Of a stretch of DNA of 64,000 bases, positions 16,392-23,799 are shown piece after piece. The notes beneath the pieces are model-generated. The model was not told the origin of the DNA and did no database searches. It saw only the letters and a list, made by a program, of their open reading frames with translations. Numbering within the stretch: position 1 is the first letter of the stretch; each line of letters starts with the position of its first letter. The translations under genes were made by a program, and so were the position numbers. Origin of the DNA: Embleya scabrispora (GTDB taxonomy: Bacteria; Actinomycetota; Actinomycetes; Streptomycetales; Streptomycetaceae); assembly GCF_002024165.1 (NCBI RefSeq), contig NZ_MWQN01000001.1, forward strand, positions 3,761,365 to 3,825,364, given 5' to 3'.

Positions 16392-17995
16392 GCCCCAGAG
16401 CGAAGAAGAAGCCCAGCGGCATCGTGACCTTCGTGGGTGCCGGTCCCGGCGACCCGCGACTGCTCACACTGCGGGCCATCGAGGTGCTGGCAGAGGCCGA
16501 CGTGGTGGTCGCCGACGAGGCGACGCTGCGCCAGGTCCTGTTCCACTGCAAGAGCGGGGTCGAGGTCCTGGACCCGGTGACCGGCGACGACGGGGAACTC
16601 CTGTCCGCCGTGGCCCGGGCCAAGGTCGTGGTGGCCGCCGCGCGATCGGGCAGGCAGGTGGTCCGGGCCGTGGCCGGCGACCCGTGTGTGGACCAGTCGG
16701 TCATCGACGAGGTCACCGCGGTCGCGAAGGCGAAGATCGTCTTCGAGGTCGTGCCGGGTGTGCCGGTCAGCACGGCCGTGCCCACCTACGCGGGTATCCC
16801 GCTGCACCCGACCAAGGGCAGCGGCGGGGTGCGCGTGCTCGACATGGCCGAGGGCACGATCGACTGGGCCACGGTCGGCTCCGTCGAGGGCACCCTGGTG
16901 CTGCGCGGTGCGCTGGACTCGATCGCGGAGATCGCCCAGGAGCTGGTCGCGGGCGGGCGCAAGCCGGCCACGCCGGTCGCGGTCACGATCAACGGCACCA
17001 CCACCGAGCAGCGCACCCTGGTGAGCACGCTCGCCCAGGTCGCCTCCGACGTGCGGGCCGCGAAGATCACGCTGCCGGCCGTCGTGGTCGTCGGCGAGGT
17101 GGTCGCCCAACGCGACACTCTGTCGTGGTTCGAGACCAAACCGCTGTTCGGGTGGAAGGTGCTGGTCCCACGGACCAAGGAGCAGGCGGTCACGCTCTCC
17201 GAGCAGCTGCGCTCGTACGGCGCGGTGCCGCACGAGGTGCCGACCATCGCGGTCGAGCCCCCGCGCACGCCGCAGCAGATGGAGCGGGCGATCAAGGGCC
17301 TGGTGACCGGTCGCTACGAGTGGATCGCGTTCACGTCGGTCAACGCCGTGCGCGCGGTGCGGGAGCGGTTCGAGGACTACGGCCTGGACGCGCGCGCCTT
17401 CGCGGGCATCAAGGTGGCGGCCGTGGGCGAGGCGACCGCGCGGGCGCTGGTCGAGTTCGGCGTGAAGCCGGACCTGGTTCCCTCGGGCGAGCAGTCGGCC
17501 GCGGGGTTGCTGGAGGACTGGCCGCCGTACGACCCGGTCTTCGACCCGATCGACCGGGTGTTCCTGCCGCGCGCCGACATCGCCACCGAGACCCTGGTGG
17601 CCGGTCTGGTCGAGCTGGGCTGGGAGGTCGACGACGTCACGGCGTACCGCACGGTGCGCGCGGCGCCGCCGCCGGCGGACACCCGCGAGGCGATCAAGGG
17701 CGGCGGCTTCGACGCGGTCCTGTTCACGTCGTCCTCGACGGTGCGCAACCTGGTCGGCATCGCGGGCAAGCCGCACGCGGTGACGGTGATCGCGTGTATC
17801 GGCTCGGCCACGGCGAAGACGGCCGAGGAGCACGGGCTGCGCGTGGACGTACTGGCGCCCGAGCCGTCGGTGTCCGCGCTGGCCGAGGCGTTGGCAGAGT
17901 TCGGAACCGCGCGACGGGCCGCGATGATCGAGGCGGGCGACCCGGTCACCCGACCGAGTGAGCGGCGACCGGGGTCGCGGCGCAAGGCCAAGTAG
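16388..17995 (+). CDS. hemD: Fused uroporphyrinogen-III C-methyltransferase-like / uroporphyrinogen-III synthase
   Basis: A 535-residue two-domain protein. Residues ~10-240 are a tetrapyrrole methylase fold with the SAM loop TFVGAGPGDPRLLTLRAIE, but where active SUMTs read SGDPF with a Phe/Gly-rich loop this one has VAGDPCVDQSV, so methylation may be weak or lost. Residues ~255-520 are uroporphyrinogen-III synthase: WKVLVPRTKEQAVTLSEQL, IAFTSVNAVRAV, VAAVGEATARAL and AVLFTSSSTVRNLVG. The synthase makes uroporphyrinogen III from the hemC product. TTG at 16388 overlaps the hemC stop (TTGA); no better start exists. Such fusions are the rule in streptomycetes. Confidence 0.93.
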   Translation: MSPRAKKKPSGIVTFVGAGPGDPRLLTLRAIEVLAEADVVVADEATLRQVLFHCKSGVEVLDPVTGDDGELLSAVARAKVVVAAARSGRQVVRAVAGDPCVDQSVIDEVTAVAKAKIVFEVVPGVPVSTAVPTYAGIPLHPTKGSGGVRVLDMAEGTIDWATVGSVEGTLVLRGALDSIAEIAQELVAGGRKPATPVAVTINGTTTEQRTLVSTLAQVASDVRAAKITLPAVVVVGEVVAQRDTLSWFETKPLFGWKVLVPRTKEQAVTLSEQLRSYGAVPHEVPTIAVEPPRTPQQMERAIKGLVTGRYEWIAFTSVNAVRAVRERFEDYGLDARAFAGIKVAAVGEATARALVEFGVKPDLVPSGEQSAAGLLEDWPPYDPVFDPIDRVFLPRADIATETLVAGLVELGWEVDDVTAYRTVRAAPPPADTREAIKGGGFDAVLFTSSSTVRNLVGIAGKPHAVTVIACIGSATAKTAEEHGLRVDVLAPEPSVSALAEALAEFGTARRAAMIEAGDPVTRPSERRPGSRRKAK

Positions 17996-18101
17996 TCGTG
18001 GGGATCGAAGGCCGGGTAGTCGTAAGGATCGAAGGCCGAGTAGTCGTAGGGATCAGTCGTCGGGAACGAAGGCCGAGTAGTCGTCGGGATCGAAGGCTGA
18101 G
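17993..18101. repeat. 24-bp tandem repeat beginning at the hemD stop codon
   Basis: Four copies of a 24-bp unit that opens TAGTCGTNGGGATCGAAG and ends GCCGAG lie at 17993-18016, 18017-18040, 18041-18077 (carrying a 13-bp partial duplication) and 18078-18101. The TAG of the first copy is the hemD stop codon. On the minus strand the unit reads Asp-Pro-Asp-Asp-Tyr-Ser-Ala-Phe in one frame, but no gene there is supported. Confidence 0.8.
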
Positions 18102-18173
18102 CAACCGTAGTGATGTGGGAAATCCGCCGGCTGTGGTGGTTTCGGCGGATCGGTGAGAAAGGCCGATTGGCTC

Positions 18174-19172
18174 ATGTCGTACCAGGCTGACGCATCGTCA
18201 GGGTTTCCCGCGCACCGTCCTCGGCGGTTGCGCACGTCCCCGGCGATGCGCCGGCTGGTCGCGGAGACCCGGCTGCATCCCGCCGACCTGATCCTGCCGA
18301 TGTTCGTGCGCGAGGGCGCGAGCGAGCCGATGCCGATCTCGTCGATGCCGGGCGTGGTCCAGCACACCCGCGATTCGCTGCGCAAGGCCGCGCACGACGC
18401 GGTCGCGGCGGGCGTCGGGGGGCTGATGCTGTTCGGCATCCCGTCGGTCAAGGACGCGGTCGGCTCGGCCGGGTTCGACCCCGAGGGGGTGCTCCAGGTC
18501 GCGATCCGCGATGTGGTGGCCGAGGTGGGCGCGGACACCGTGGTGATGTCCGACCTGTGCCTGGACGAGTTCACCGACCACGGGCACTGCGGGGTCCTGG
18601 CGGCCGACGGCTCGGTGGACAACGACGCGACGCTCGAGGCGTACGCGCGGATGGCCGTGGTGCAGGCCGACGCGGGTGTGCACATGGTCGGGCCGAGCGG
18701 GATGATGGACGGTCAGGTCGGGGCGGTCCGGCGGGCGTTGGACGGCGCCGGGTATCAGGACGTGGCGATCCTGGCCTACAGCGCGAAGTACGCGTCGGGG
18801 TTCTTCGGTCCGTTCCGCGAGGCGGTCGAGTCGACGCTGCAGGGCGACCGGATGACGTACCAGCAGGACTCGGCCAACTCCGACGAGTCGGTGCGCGAGG
18901 TGCTGCTGGACGTCGCCGAGGGTGCGGACCTGGTGATGGTCAAGCCGGCGATGTCGTACCTGGACGTGGTGCGGCGGATCGCGGACGAGGTGCATGTGCC
19001 GGTGGCGGCGTACCAGGTCAGCGGCGAGTACGCGATGGTCGAGGCGGCGGCGGCGAACGGCTGGATCGACCGGGATCGGGTGATCATGGAGACGCTGACG
19101 TCGATCAAGCGCGCGGGGGCGGCGTCGATCCTGACGTACTGGGCGACCGAGGTGGCGCGGCGGGTGCGGTAG
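18174..19172 (+). CDS. hemB: Delta-aminolevulinic acid dehydratase (porphobilinogen synthase)
   Basis: Condenses two 5-aminolevulinates to porphobilinogen, feeding hemC. The 332-residue barrel contains the two active-site lysines in [15 protein letters not shown] and [10 protein letters not shown]. The metal loop is [14 protein letters not shown], a mix of Cys and Asp rather than the all-Cys zinc site, as in other actinobacterial enzymes. ATG at 18174 (MSYQADAS) gives the length of relatives; a GTG at 18153 would add seven residues. It is separated from hemD by 178 bp containing the tandem repeat, so it may be co-transcribed or have its own promoter. Confidence 0.94.
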   Translation: MSYQADASSGFPAHRPRRLRTSPAMRRLVAETRLHPADLILPMFVREGASEPMPISSMPGVVQHTRDSLRKAAHDAVAAGVGGLMLFGIPSVKDAVGSAGFDPEGVLQVAIRDVVAEVGADTVVMSDLCLDEFTDHGHCGVLAADGSVDNDATLEAYARMAVVQADAGVHMVGPSGMMDGQVGAVRRALDGAGYQDVAILAYSAKYASGFFGPFREAVESTLQGDRMTYQQDSANSDESVREVLLDVAEGADLVMVKPAMSYLDVVRRIADEVHVPVAAYQVSGEYAMVEAAAANGWIDRDRVIMETLTSIKRAGAASILTYWATEVARRVR

Positions 19173-19186
19173 GGGGTGTGGTGGAT

Positions 19187-19200
19187 CACCCGTTCGGGTG
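19187..19200 (+). terminator. Small hairpin after hemB
   Basis: CACCCG-TT-CGGGTG, 15 bp past the hemB stop. It is short, but the only dyad before the convergent MarR gene. Confidence 0.35.
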
Positions 19201-19335
19201 GTGGCGGGTCGGGCTGTGTTTGCGCGGCTCGGGGGCCTCGTACGGTTGTCGGGGAGCTGTCCGCTACCGGCGACCGTGATTCCCACTGGGGCGAAGAGGT
19301 GTCTTCCGATGGTGATTGCTACGCATGAGGCGGGC

Positions 19336-19812
19336 TCAGGCGCGCAGGCGGGACAGGGCTGCCGGGGGTAGGTGGCGGGCCAGGACGGCCAGGGCTGTGG
19401 TGACTTCGGCGAGGGTCTGTTCGTCGGTGGTGGCGAGGGCTCGGGTCAGGGCGTCCTCGATGCCGGCGGTGCGGACTTCGGTGACTCTGGGGGACGGGGT
19501 GGCGGCCGTGCGGACCAGGAGGCGGCGGCGGTCGGTGGGGTCCTGGGTGGTTTCGATCGAACCGGTTTCCTTGAGGCGGGCCACGGCGGTGGAGACCTGG
19601 CTTTGCGGCAGGCCGGTGCGGCGGGCGATCTCGCCGATGGCGCTGTCGGGGTGGGCGGCGATGTCGCTCAGGGCGATCAGGATCGAGCGCACGTTGCCGG
19701 GGTGAGGGGCGGTGCCGACCTCGGGGGCGGGTAGGGCGTCCTCGCCGATCTTCATGAGGGTGCGGCCGAGGAGGAAGAGGTCGACTGGGGTCATGGGGGT
19801 GGGGGACGTCAT
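19336..19812 (-). CDS. MarR-family transcriptional regulator
   Basis: A 158-residue winged-helix protein. The DNA-binding core is SAIGEIARRTGLPQSQVSTAVARLKETGSIETT, followed by the wing QDPTDRRRLLVRTAA, the standard MarR (D/T)xxDRR wing motif. N- and C-terminal helices form the dimer interface. ATG at 19812 is used because the longer frame runs through the AT-rich operator region. It is divergent from an alpha/beta hydrolase 127 bp away, with a strong palindrome between them; probably it represses both genes and responds to a small hydrophobic ligand. Confidence 0.85.
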   Translation of the reverse strand: MTSPTPMTPVDLFLLGRTLMKIGEDALPAPEVGTAPHPGNVRSILIALSDIAAHPDSAIGEIARRTGLPQSQVSTAVARLKETGSIETTQDPTDRRRLLVRTAATPSPRVTEVRTAGIEDALTRALATTDEQTLAEVTTALAVLARHLPPAALSRLRA

Positions 19813-19833
19813 GGGCCGATAGTACATCGGAAA

Positions 19834-19857
19834 AGATGTATCGATGTTGATGCATCT
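19834..19857. promoter_or_regulatory. Probable MarR operator in the divergent promoter
   Basis: AGATGTATC (19834-19842) and GATGCATCT (19849-19857) are inverted repeats with one mismatch around a 6-bp centre. An overlapping ACATC-N6-GATGT dyad begins at 19824. The 45-bp stretch is unusually AT-rich for this genome. Confidence 0.65.
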
Positions 19858-19939
19858 GGATCGATGGATTACGGTTGCGGTCATGGATGGGCGGTGGTGA
19901 GTCGGTGCCGTTTTCTGCGACGACCTCTGGGGGATTCTC

Positions 19940-20785
19940 ATGGCAGCGAACCTGGCCACCGGTGCGGTGTTGTCCGTGCCGGGTGCGGAGTTGTACTACG
20001 AAGTGCGGGGCTCCGGGCCGCTGTTGCTGATCGGGGAGAGTGGGGAGGGGGATGCCGGGCGCAGTGTGGACATGGTTGATCGGCTGGTGGCCGATTACAC
20101 CGTGGTGACCTACGACCGGCGGGGGCTTTCCCGAAGTACGTTGGCCGACCCGGCGGCGCCGGTGAGCATCGGGGATCACGCCGACGACGTGGCGCGGTTG
20201 TTGGCCGAGGTCGCCGATGGGCCGGCGATGATGCTGGGGCTCAGCATGGGCGGGTTGATCGGGCTGCGGGTGGCGGCGACCCGGCCGGAGTTGCTGCATA
20301 CGTTGATCGCGCATGAACCGGTCGCGCCGTGGTTGCTCTCCGATGCGGAACGCGACGCGCATCGGGGTGAGTTGAGCGCGATCCGGGAGGTGCATGCGCG
20401 GGCCGGGATGGGTGGTGCGTTTCCTGCGATCACGGCTCACCTGGGCATCGAGCCGGGCGTCGAGGAGCGTGAGCCGGGTCTGACCGCGCAGCCGATGAAC
20501 GCGCGGCGGATGGCGAACTTCGATTTCTTCATCGGGCGGGAGTTTCCGGCGGTTGTGGCCGACGCGCTGTCGCCGGATCCGGTGCGCTCCTCGGCGACGC
20601 GCATCATCCCCGGAGTGGGTGCGACCACGGGGCGGCGGGTCTTCACGCGGCGGTGTGCGGTGGCGCTGGAGGGGGTCGTCGGGGTTGGGGCGGCGGTGTT
20701 TCCGGGAGGGCACAACGGCAATCTGACGCACCCGCGGGCGTTCGCGGCGGCGGTGCGGGGGGTGTTGGGGGGCGTGGCCGGCTGA
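19940..20785 (+). CDS. Alpha/beta-hydrolase fold protein
   Basis: A 281-residue soluble hydrolase of unknown substrate. The nucleophile elbow is GLSMGG (Ser near residue 98), the oxyanion region lies around GPLLLIGESGEGD, the early strand TYDRRGLSRS is typical of the fold, and the catalytic His is in FPGGHNGNLTHP near the C-terminus. Length is normal. ATG 19940 follows a GGGGGA sequence. It is divergent from the MarR gene and shares its operator, so its expression is probably ligand-induced through that regulator. Confidence 0.85.
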   Translation: MAANLATGAVLSVPGAELYYEVRGSGPLLLIGESGEGDAGRSVDMVDRLVADYTVVTYDRRGLSRSTLADPAAPVSIGDHADDVARLLAEVADGPAMMLGLSMGGLIGLRVAATRPELLHTLIAHEPVAPWLLSDAERDAHRGELSAIREVHARAGMGGAFPAITAHLGIEPGVEEREPGLTAQPMNARRMANFDFFIGREFPAVVADALSPDPVRSSATRIIPGVGATTGRRVFTRRCAVALEGVVGVGAAVFPGGHNGNLTHPRAFAAAVRGVLGGVAG

Positions 20786-21603
20786 GGTGGGCCGGCGGTG
20801 GGGCGGAGTTGTCGGCGGGGTCGGCGGGGCGGGTTGGTGGGTCACTCGTACGTGGGGTTTTCCGGGGTTCGTTCGGGGTGATTCGGTGGGTCGGGTCAAC
20901 CTTGCGCCATGGCCGACTCTCGGGTTGTGGCGCGGTTCCCGGTGGTGGCGTGTGTGTGCTTGCCGGTAGTCGGGGGTTGCGGTTCGGCGGGGGCCGAGGG
21001 GTGCGGGCGGCGGGCGGGCGTCGTGGTCGAGTCCGGTGGGGATTCGGGCGGGGGGCGGTGTGGGGTGCGCGTCGGGTGGACGGGTGTGGGGTACGCGCCG
21101 ACGGGTGTGGGCGGTGGCCGGGGTCGGGGTGACGGAGGGGCGGCGGTGCGGGGCGAGGGCGTTGGTAAGCCGCCGACGAAACCGGCGCATCCGCGACCGC
21201 CTCGGCCACCGGCGACCAAGCCCCCGAAACCGCCTGCGCCGAAGCCGCCGGTGTTGGGGGAGGCGGGGGTGCGGCCGGCGATGACGAGGCCGGCGGGGTT
21301 GGGGCCGCGGGCGACGGTGCCGGGTGGTGGGGGCTTGGTTGGTTTGGGGGCCGGGGTTGGGCGTCCTGTGGTGGATCGGGCGTTGGGGTCGGGGCGGCGG
21401 CCGTTCGGTGTGTCGGTTCGGGTGGATGGGCCGGTGTGGCCGGAGGTGGGTGGGTTGAGGGTGGGCGGGTTGGCGGGGTGGCCGTTTTTCGGGTTTGTGT
21501 TCGCTATGGGGATCGGTATTGGTATCGCGGTCGGGGGCGGCGGGCGGGATTCGGTGGGCTTGGAGCGCTCTTGATGGATGTGGATGCCGCCGGAGAGCTT
21601 GAC
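20786..21603. other. 818-bp gene-poor, strongly G-skewed region
   Basis: The plus strand is extremely rich in GGGG and GGTGG runs and poor in C up to about 21150. A C-rich stretch follows (about 21170-21250) whose plus-strand frame would read repeated Pro-Pro-Lys-Pro. A 221-codon frame from 20909 to 21574 has a Cys near residue 24 that could be read as a lipobox (VVGGC) followed by the Pro-rich segment, but composition is monotonous and there is no ribosome binding site. I do not call a gene. Confidence 0.4.
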
Positions 21604-21620
21604 GGCTAATGGTGTTAGCC
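21604..21620. promoter_or_regulatory. TetR-type operator 1
   Basis: GGCTAATGGTGTTAGCC: perfect 6-bp arms around a 5-bp centre, 53 bp before the DUF4260 gene. Confidence 0.7.
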
Positions 21621-21637
21621 AGATGATGGACGCAGGC

Positions 21638-21654
21638 GGCTAACATCGTTAGCC
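21638..21654. promoter_or_regulatory. TetR-type operator 2
   Basis: GGCTAACATCGTTAGCC: perfect 7-bp arms around a 3-bp centre. Its centre is 34 bp (about three helical turns) from that of operator 1, so two dimers could bind on the same face of the DNA. Confidence 0.7.
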
Positions 21655-21672
21655 ACGACGGGTGGAGGCGGC

Positions 21673-22104
21673 ATGAGCACCATCGTGGGCACGGGAATCC
21701 GCGGTTCGGCGGCGCTTCGGTGGACGCGGCGCGGAGCGTGGGGCGTACTGGCGCTGTTCTTGGCGGCATTCGCGGTGTTCGAGAGCGTGAAGTATGGCTT
21801 CGCCACCTCGGCGGCGGCGTTGGTCTTCTTCGTGCTGCCCGACCTGACCATGTTCGTCGGAGCCGGGGACGCGCTGCGGGACGGCACGCACGAGCGGGGC
21901 CGGCTGCAGGTGCGCGCGGTGCCGTTCTACAACGCGTTGCACCGGGCCTGGGTCCCGCTGATCGTGCTGGTCGGCTACTCCGTCGGGCCGATCGAGTGGC
22001 CGCCGCTGTTCACCGCCGGCCTCGGCTGGCTCACCCACATCGCGATGGACCGTGCCGCCGGGTACGGACTGCGCACTCCCGAAGGGTTCCGTAAGCATGT
22101 CTGA
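21673..22104 (+). CDS. DUF4260-family membrane protein
   Basis: A 143-residue protein with four hydrophobic segments (about residues 23-43, 50-65, 95-110 and 115-130). DLTMFVGAGD, YNALHRAWVPL and WLTHIAMDRAAGYGL are hallmark stretches of the DUF4260 family; function unknown. The conserved His and Asp residues at helix ends could bind metal. It is preceded by two TetR-type operators and overlaps the TetR gene by 8 bp, so it is the likely target of that repressor. Confidence 0.8.
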   Translation: MSTIVGTGIRGSAALRWTRRGAWGVLALFLAAFAVFESVKYGFATSAAALVFFVLPDLTMFVGAGDALRDGTHERGRLQVRAVPFYNALHRAWVPLIVLVGYSVGPIEWPPLFTAGLGWLTHIAMDRAAGYGLRTPEGFRKHV

Positions 22105-22693
22105 CGTTTCGTACGTGTCCGCTCCTCCGGTCGGCGGTCGGGCGCGGGAGATCGTGGCCGCCGCGCGGGAACTCCTGGAGGGGGAGGGGCCGGAGGCGGT
22201 GTCGATGCGGCGGATCGCGGAGCGGATCGGGATCAAGGCACCGTCGTTGTACAAGCACTTCGCGGACAAGTCCGCGGTGGAGAGCGCGTTGATCGCGCAG
22301 GCGATGGCGGAGCTGGCGGAGGCGCTGGAGGCCGCGGAGGCGGCGTCGGCGGGCTCGGCGGGCTCGGCGGGCTCGGCCGGGTCGGCGGCGGGGGGTTCGC
22401 GGCTGGAACGGATCACGGCGTTCGCGCGGGCGTATCGGGCATACGCGCTTGCGCATCCGGATCTGTATCGGTTGATGAGTGGGCAGCCGTTGGATCGAGC
22501 CGCGTTGCCGGAGGGGCTGGAGGAGCGGGCGGCGGCGCCGTTGATGCGGGCCATGGGGGGCGATCACGACGCCGCGCGGGCGGTGTGGGGGTTTGCGCAC
22601 GGGATGGTCGCGCTGGAGTTGGCGGGCCGGTTTCCGCCGGGGGCGGACCTCTCGGGGGCATGGGCCAGGGGCTGCGGGGCCTTTGCGGGGTGA
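22097..22693 (+). CDS. TetR-family transcriptional repressor
   Basis: A 198-residue repressor. The N-terminal HTH reads ILEL-type AREIVAAARELLEGEGPEAV then MRRIAERIGIKAPSLYKHFADKSA, the standard TetR signature. The C-terminal ligand domain ends HGMVALELAGRFPPGAD, the WHG-type dimer region. An unusual Gly-Ser-Ala repeat (GSAGSAGSAGSA) near residue 100 is encoded by a 9-bp tandem repeat. ATG at 22097 overlaps the DUF4260 stop region. It probably autorepresses through the two palindromes upstream of DUF4260. Confidence 0.87.
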   Translation: MSDVSYVSAPPVGGRAREIVAAARELLEGEGPEAVSMRRIAERIGIKAPSLYKHFADKSAVESALIAQAMAELAEALEAAEAASAGSAGSAGSAGSAAGGSRLERITAFARAYRAYALAHPDLYRLMSGQPLDRAALPEGLEERAAAPLMRAMGGDHDAARAVWGFAHGMVALELAGRFPPGADLSGAWARGCGAFAG

Positions 22694-22744
22694 ACCCGAC
22701 CTTGTCCGGCGACCCTCCCACGCGAGCCGGTCAGGGCCTCCTCG

Positions 22745-22987
22745 GCCTCAATCGCCGGCCGGGCTGGTGGGGTCTTGGTTGGTTGGGGGGTGCTTGGCCG
22801 GGGCGGCCTCAAACGCCGGCCGGGCTGGGTGGGCTGGGCGGTGTGTGCGTCGGCCGCCTCAAGCGCCGGCCGGGCTGATGGGGCTCATGGGCGGTTGCGC
22901 GTTGCTTGGTCGGGGTGGCCTCAAACGCCGGCCGGGCTGAGTAGGTTGGGCAGTGCGGGAGATCGGCCTCAAGCGTCTGGCGGGTTG
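22745..22987. repeat. Five short GC-rich intergenic repeats
   Basis: Copies of a 22-bp element containing CAARCGCCGGCCGGGCTG start at 22745, 22806, 22856, 22918 and, degenerate, 22966. The spacing is 50-62 bp. The same kind of CCTCAA-CGCCGG-GGGCTG element is scattered through streptomycete intergenic DNA. Each has a short internal GC palindrome (GCCGGC) and may act at the RNA level or simply be dispersed repeats. Confidence 0.75.
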
Positions 22988-23069
22988 GGTCGGTTGGGCG
23001 AGTGGTGCATGGGGCTCGAGGCTCGCTCGGACTGAGTGGGTGTGGGCCTACTGAAATTGCGCTTTCGGT

Positions 23070-23470
23070 TGCGGGGACTGGTGCGGGGTTGGCCCGGCAC
23101 CAGGCGCGCCGCTGGCGTGCGGGGGCTCCGGGACTTGGGGTGCCCGGCGAGATGGCTCGTGGTCGGCGAAAACGGGCCAGCAGCGGCGGGCGAGGAGGGG
23201 GCTCGGGTCGAGCCCTTCGGGGTGCCTTTGGTCCGGGTGCTTCCGGCCGGCGTTGCGCTCGTGGTGGCGGGTGGCCGGTCCGGGGTCCGTCCGAGTCGAT
23301 GGTGGGCCGCCGCCAGCGTTCGGGGCTCCGAGACTGCCGGTTCCCGACGAGACGGGCGCGTTGGTCGGCGAAAACCGGCTGGCAACGGCGGGCAGGGAGG
23401 GCGGTCGGGTCGAGTCCGCCGGGGTGCCTTTCCGAGGGGGTCGGGTGGCTTGGGGTGCGATGGGCGGGTG
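23070..23470 (+). repeat. ~207-bp repeat, array A (two copies, forward)
   Basis: Two units of a ~205-bp repeat. Landmarks are GGTCGGCGAAAAC at 23161 and 23363 (202 bp apart), GAGTCGATGGTGGGCCGCCG and a GGGTCGAG junction. The units face array B, so the 1.9-kb stretch is a large interrupted inverted repeat. The spacer (about 23470-23800) contains no gene I can support. Confidence 0.8.
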
Positions 23471-23799
23471 GGTGACGAAGGGTTGCGAACCCGGATCGCC
23501 TGGAGGGCTGTTGACTCGGTGTGAGAGAAAACCGCAGGTCGGTGCGGGCGGGCGGCTGTTGCGGGCGCCTCGGGATCCGGATTCGGCCCCTGCTGGGCAC
23601 TTTCGGTCCTCGCGACAGCCCTTGAGGGGTTGCAATGCCCGAAGCCGGCTCCGATCGGCCGGTTTCGGTCCCCGTCCTGGCATCGAAGGGGCCGGAGCAC
23701 ACGAAACCGGCACTCGACACGCACCTTTCCGCCCCACTTCTGCAAAACCGCAGGTCGCCGAGGCTCAAGGTCCACGACCACCCGGCCGGGATCCCGTTT

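Noticed and set aside
19310-19369. A 19-codon frame (ATG GTG ATT GCT...) with GAAGAGG upstream, after hemB
   Set aside because: It stops soon inside the 3' end of the MarR gene, and the peptide has no recognisable features. Possibly the remnant of a lost gene, but not supportable.
20909-21574. A putative proline-rich lipoprotein
   Set aside because: The lipobox is weak, the frame is rich in Gly/Arg/Val with G-biased third positions explained by strand composition, and there is no ribosome binding site.
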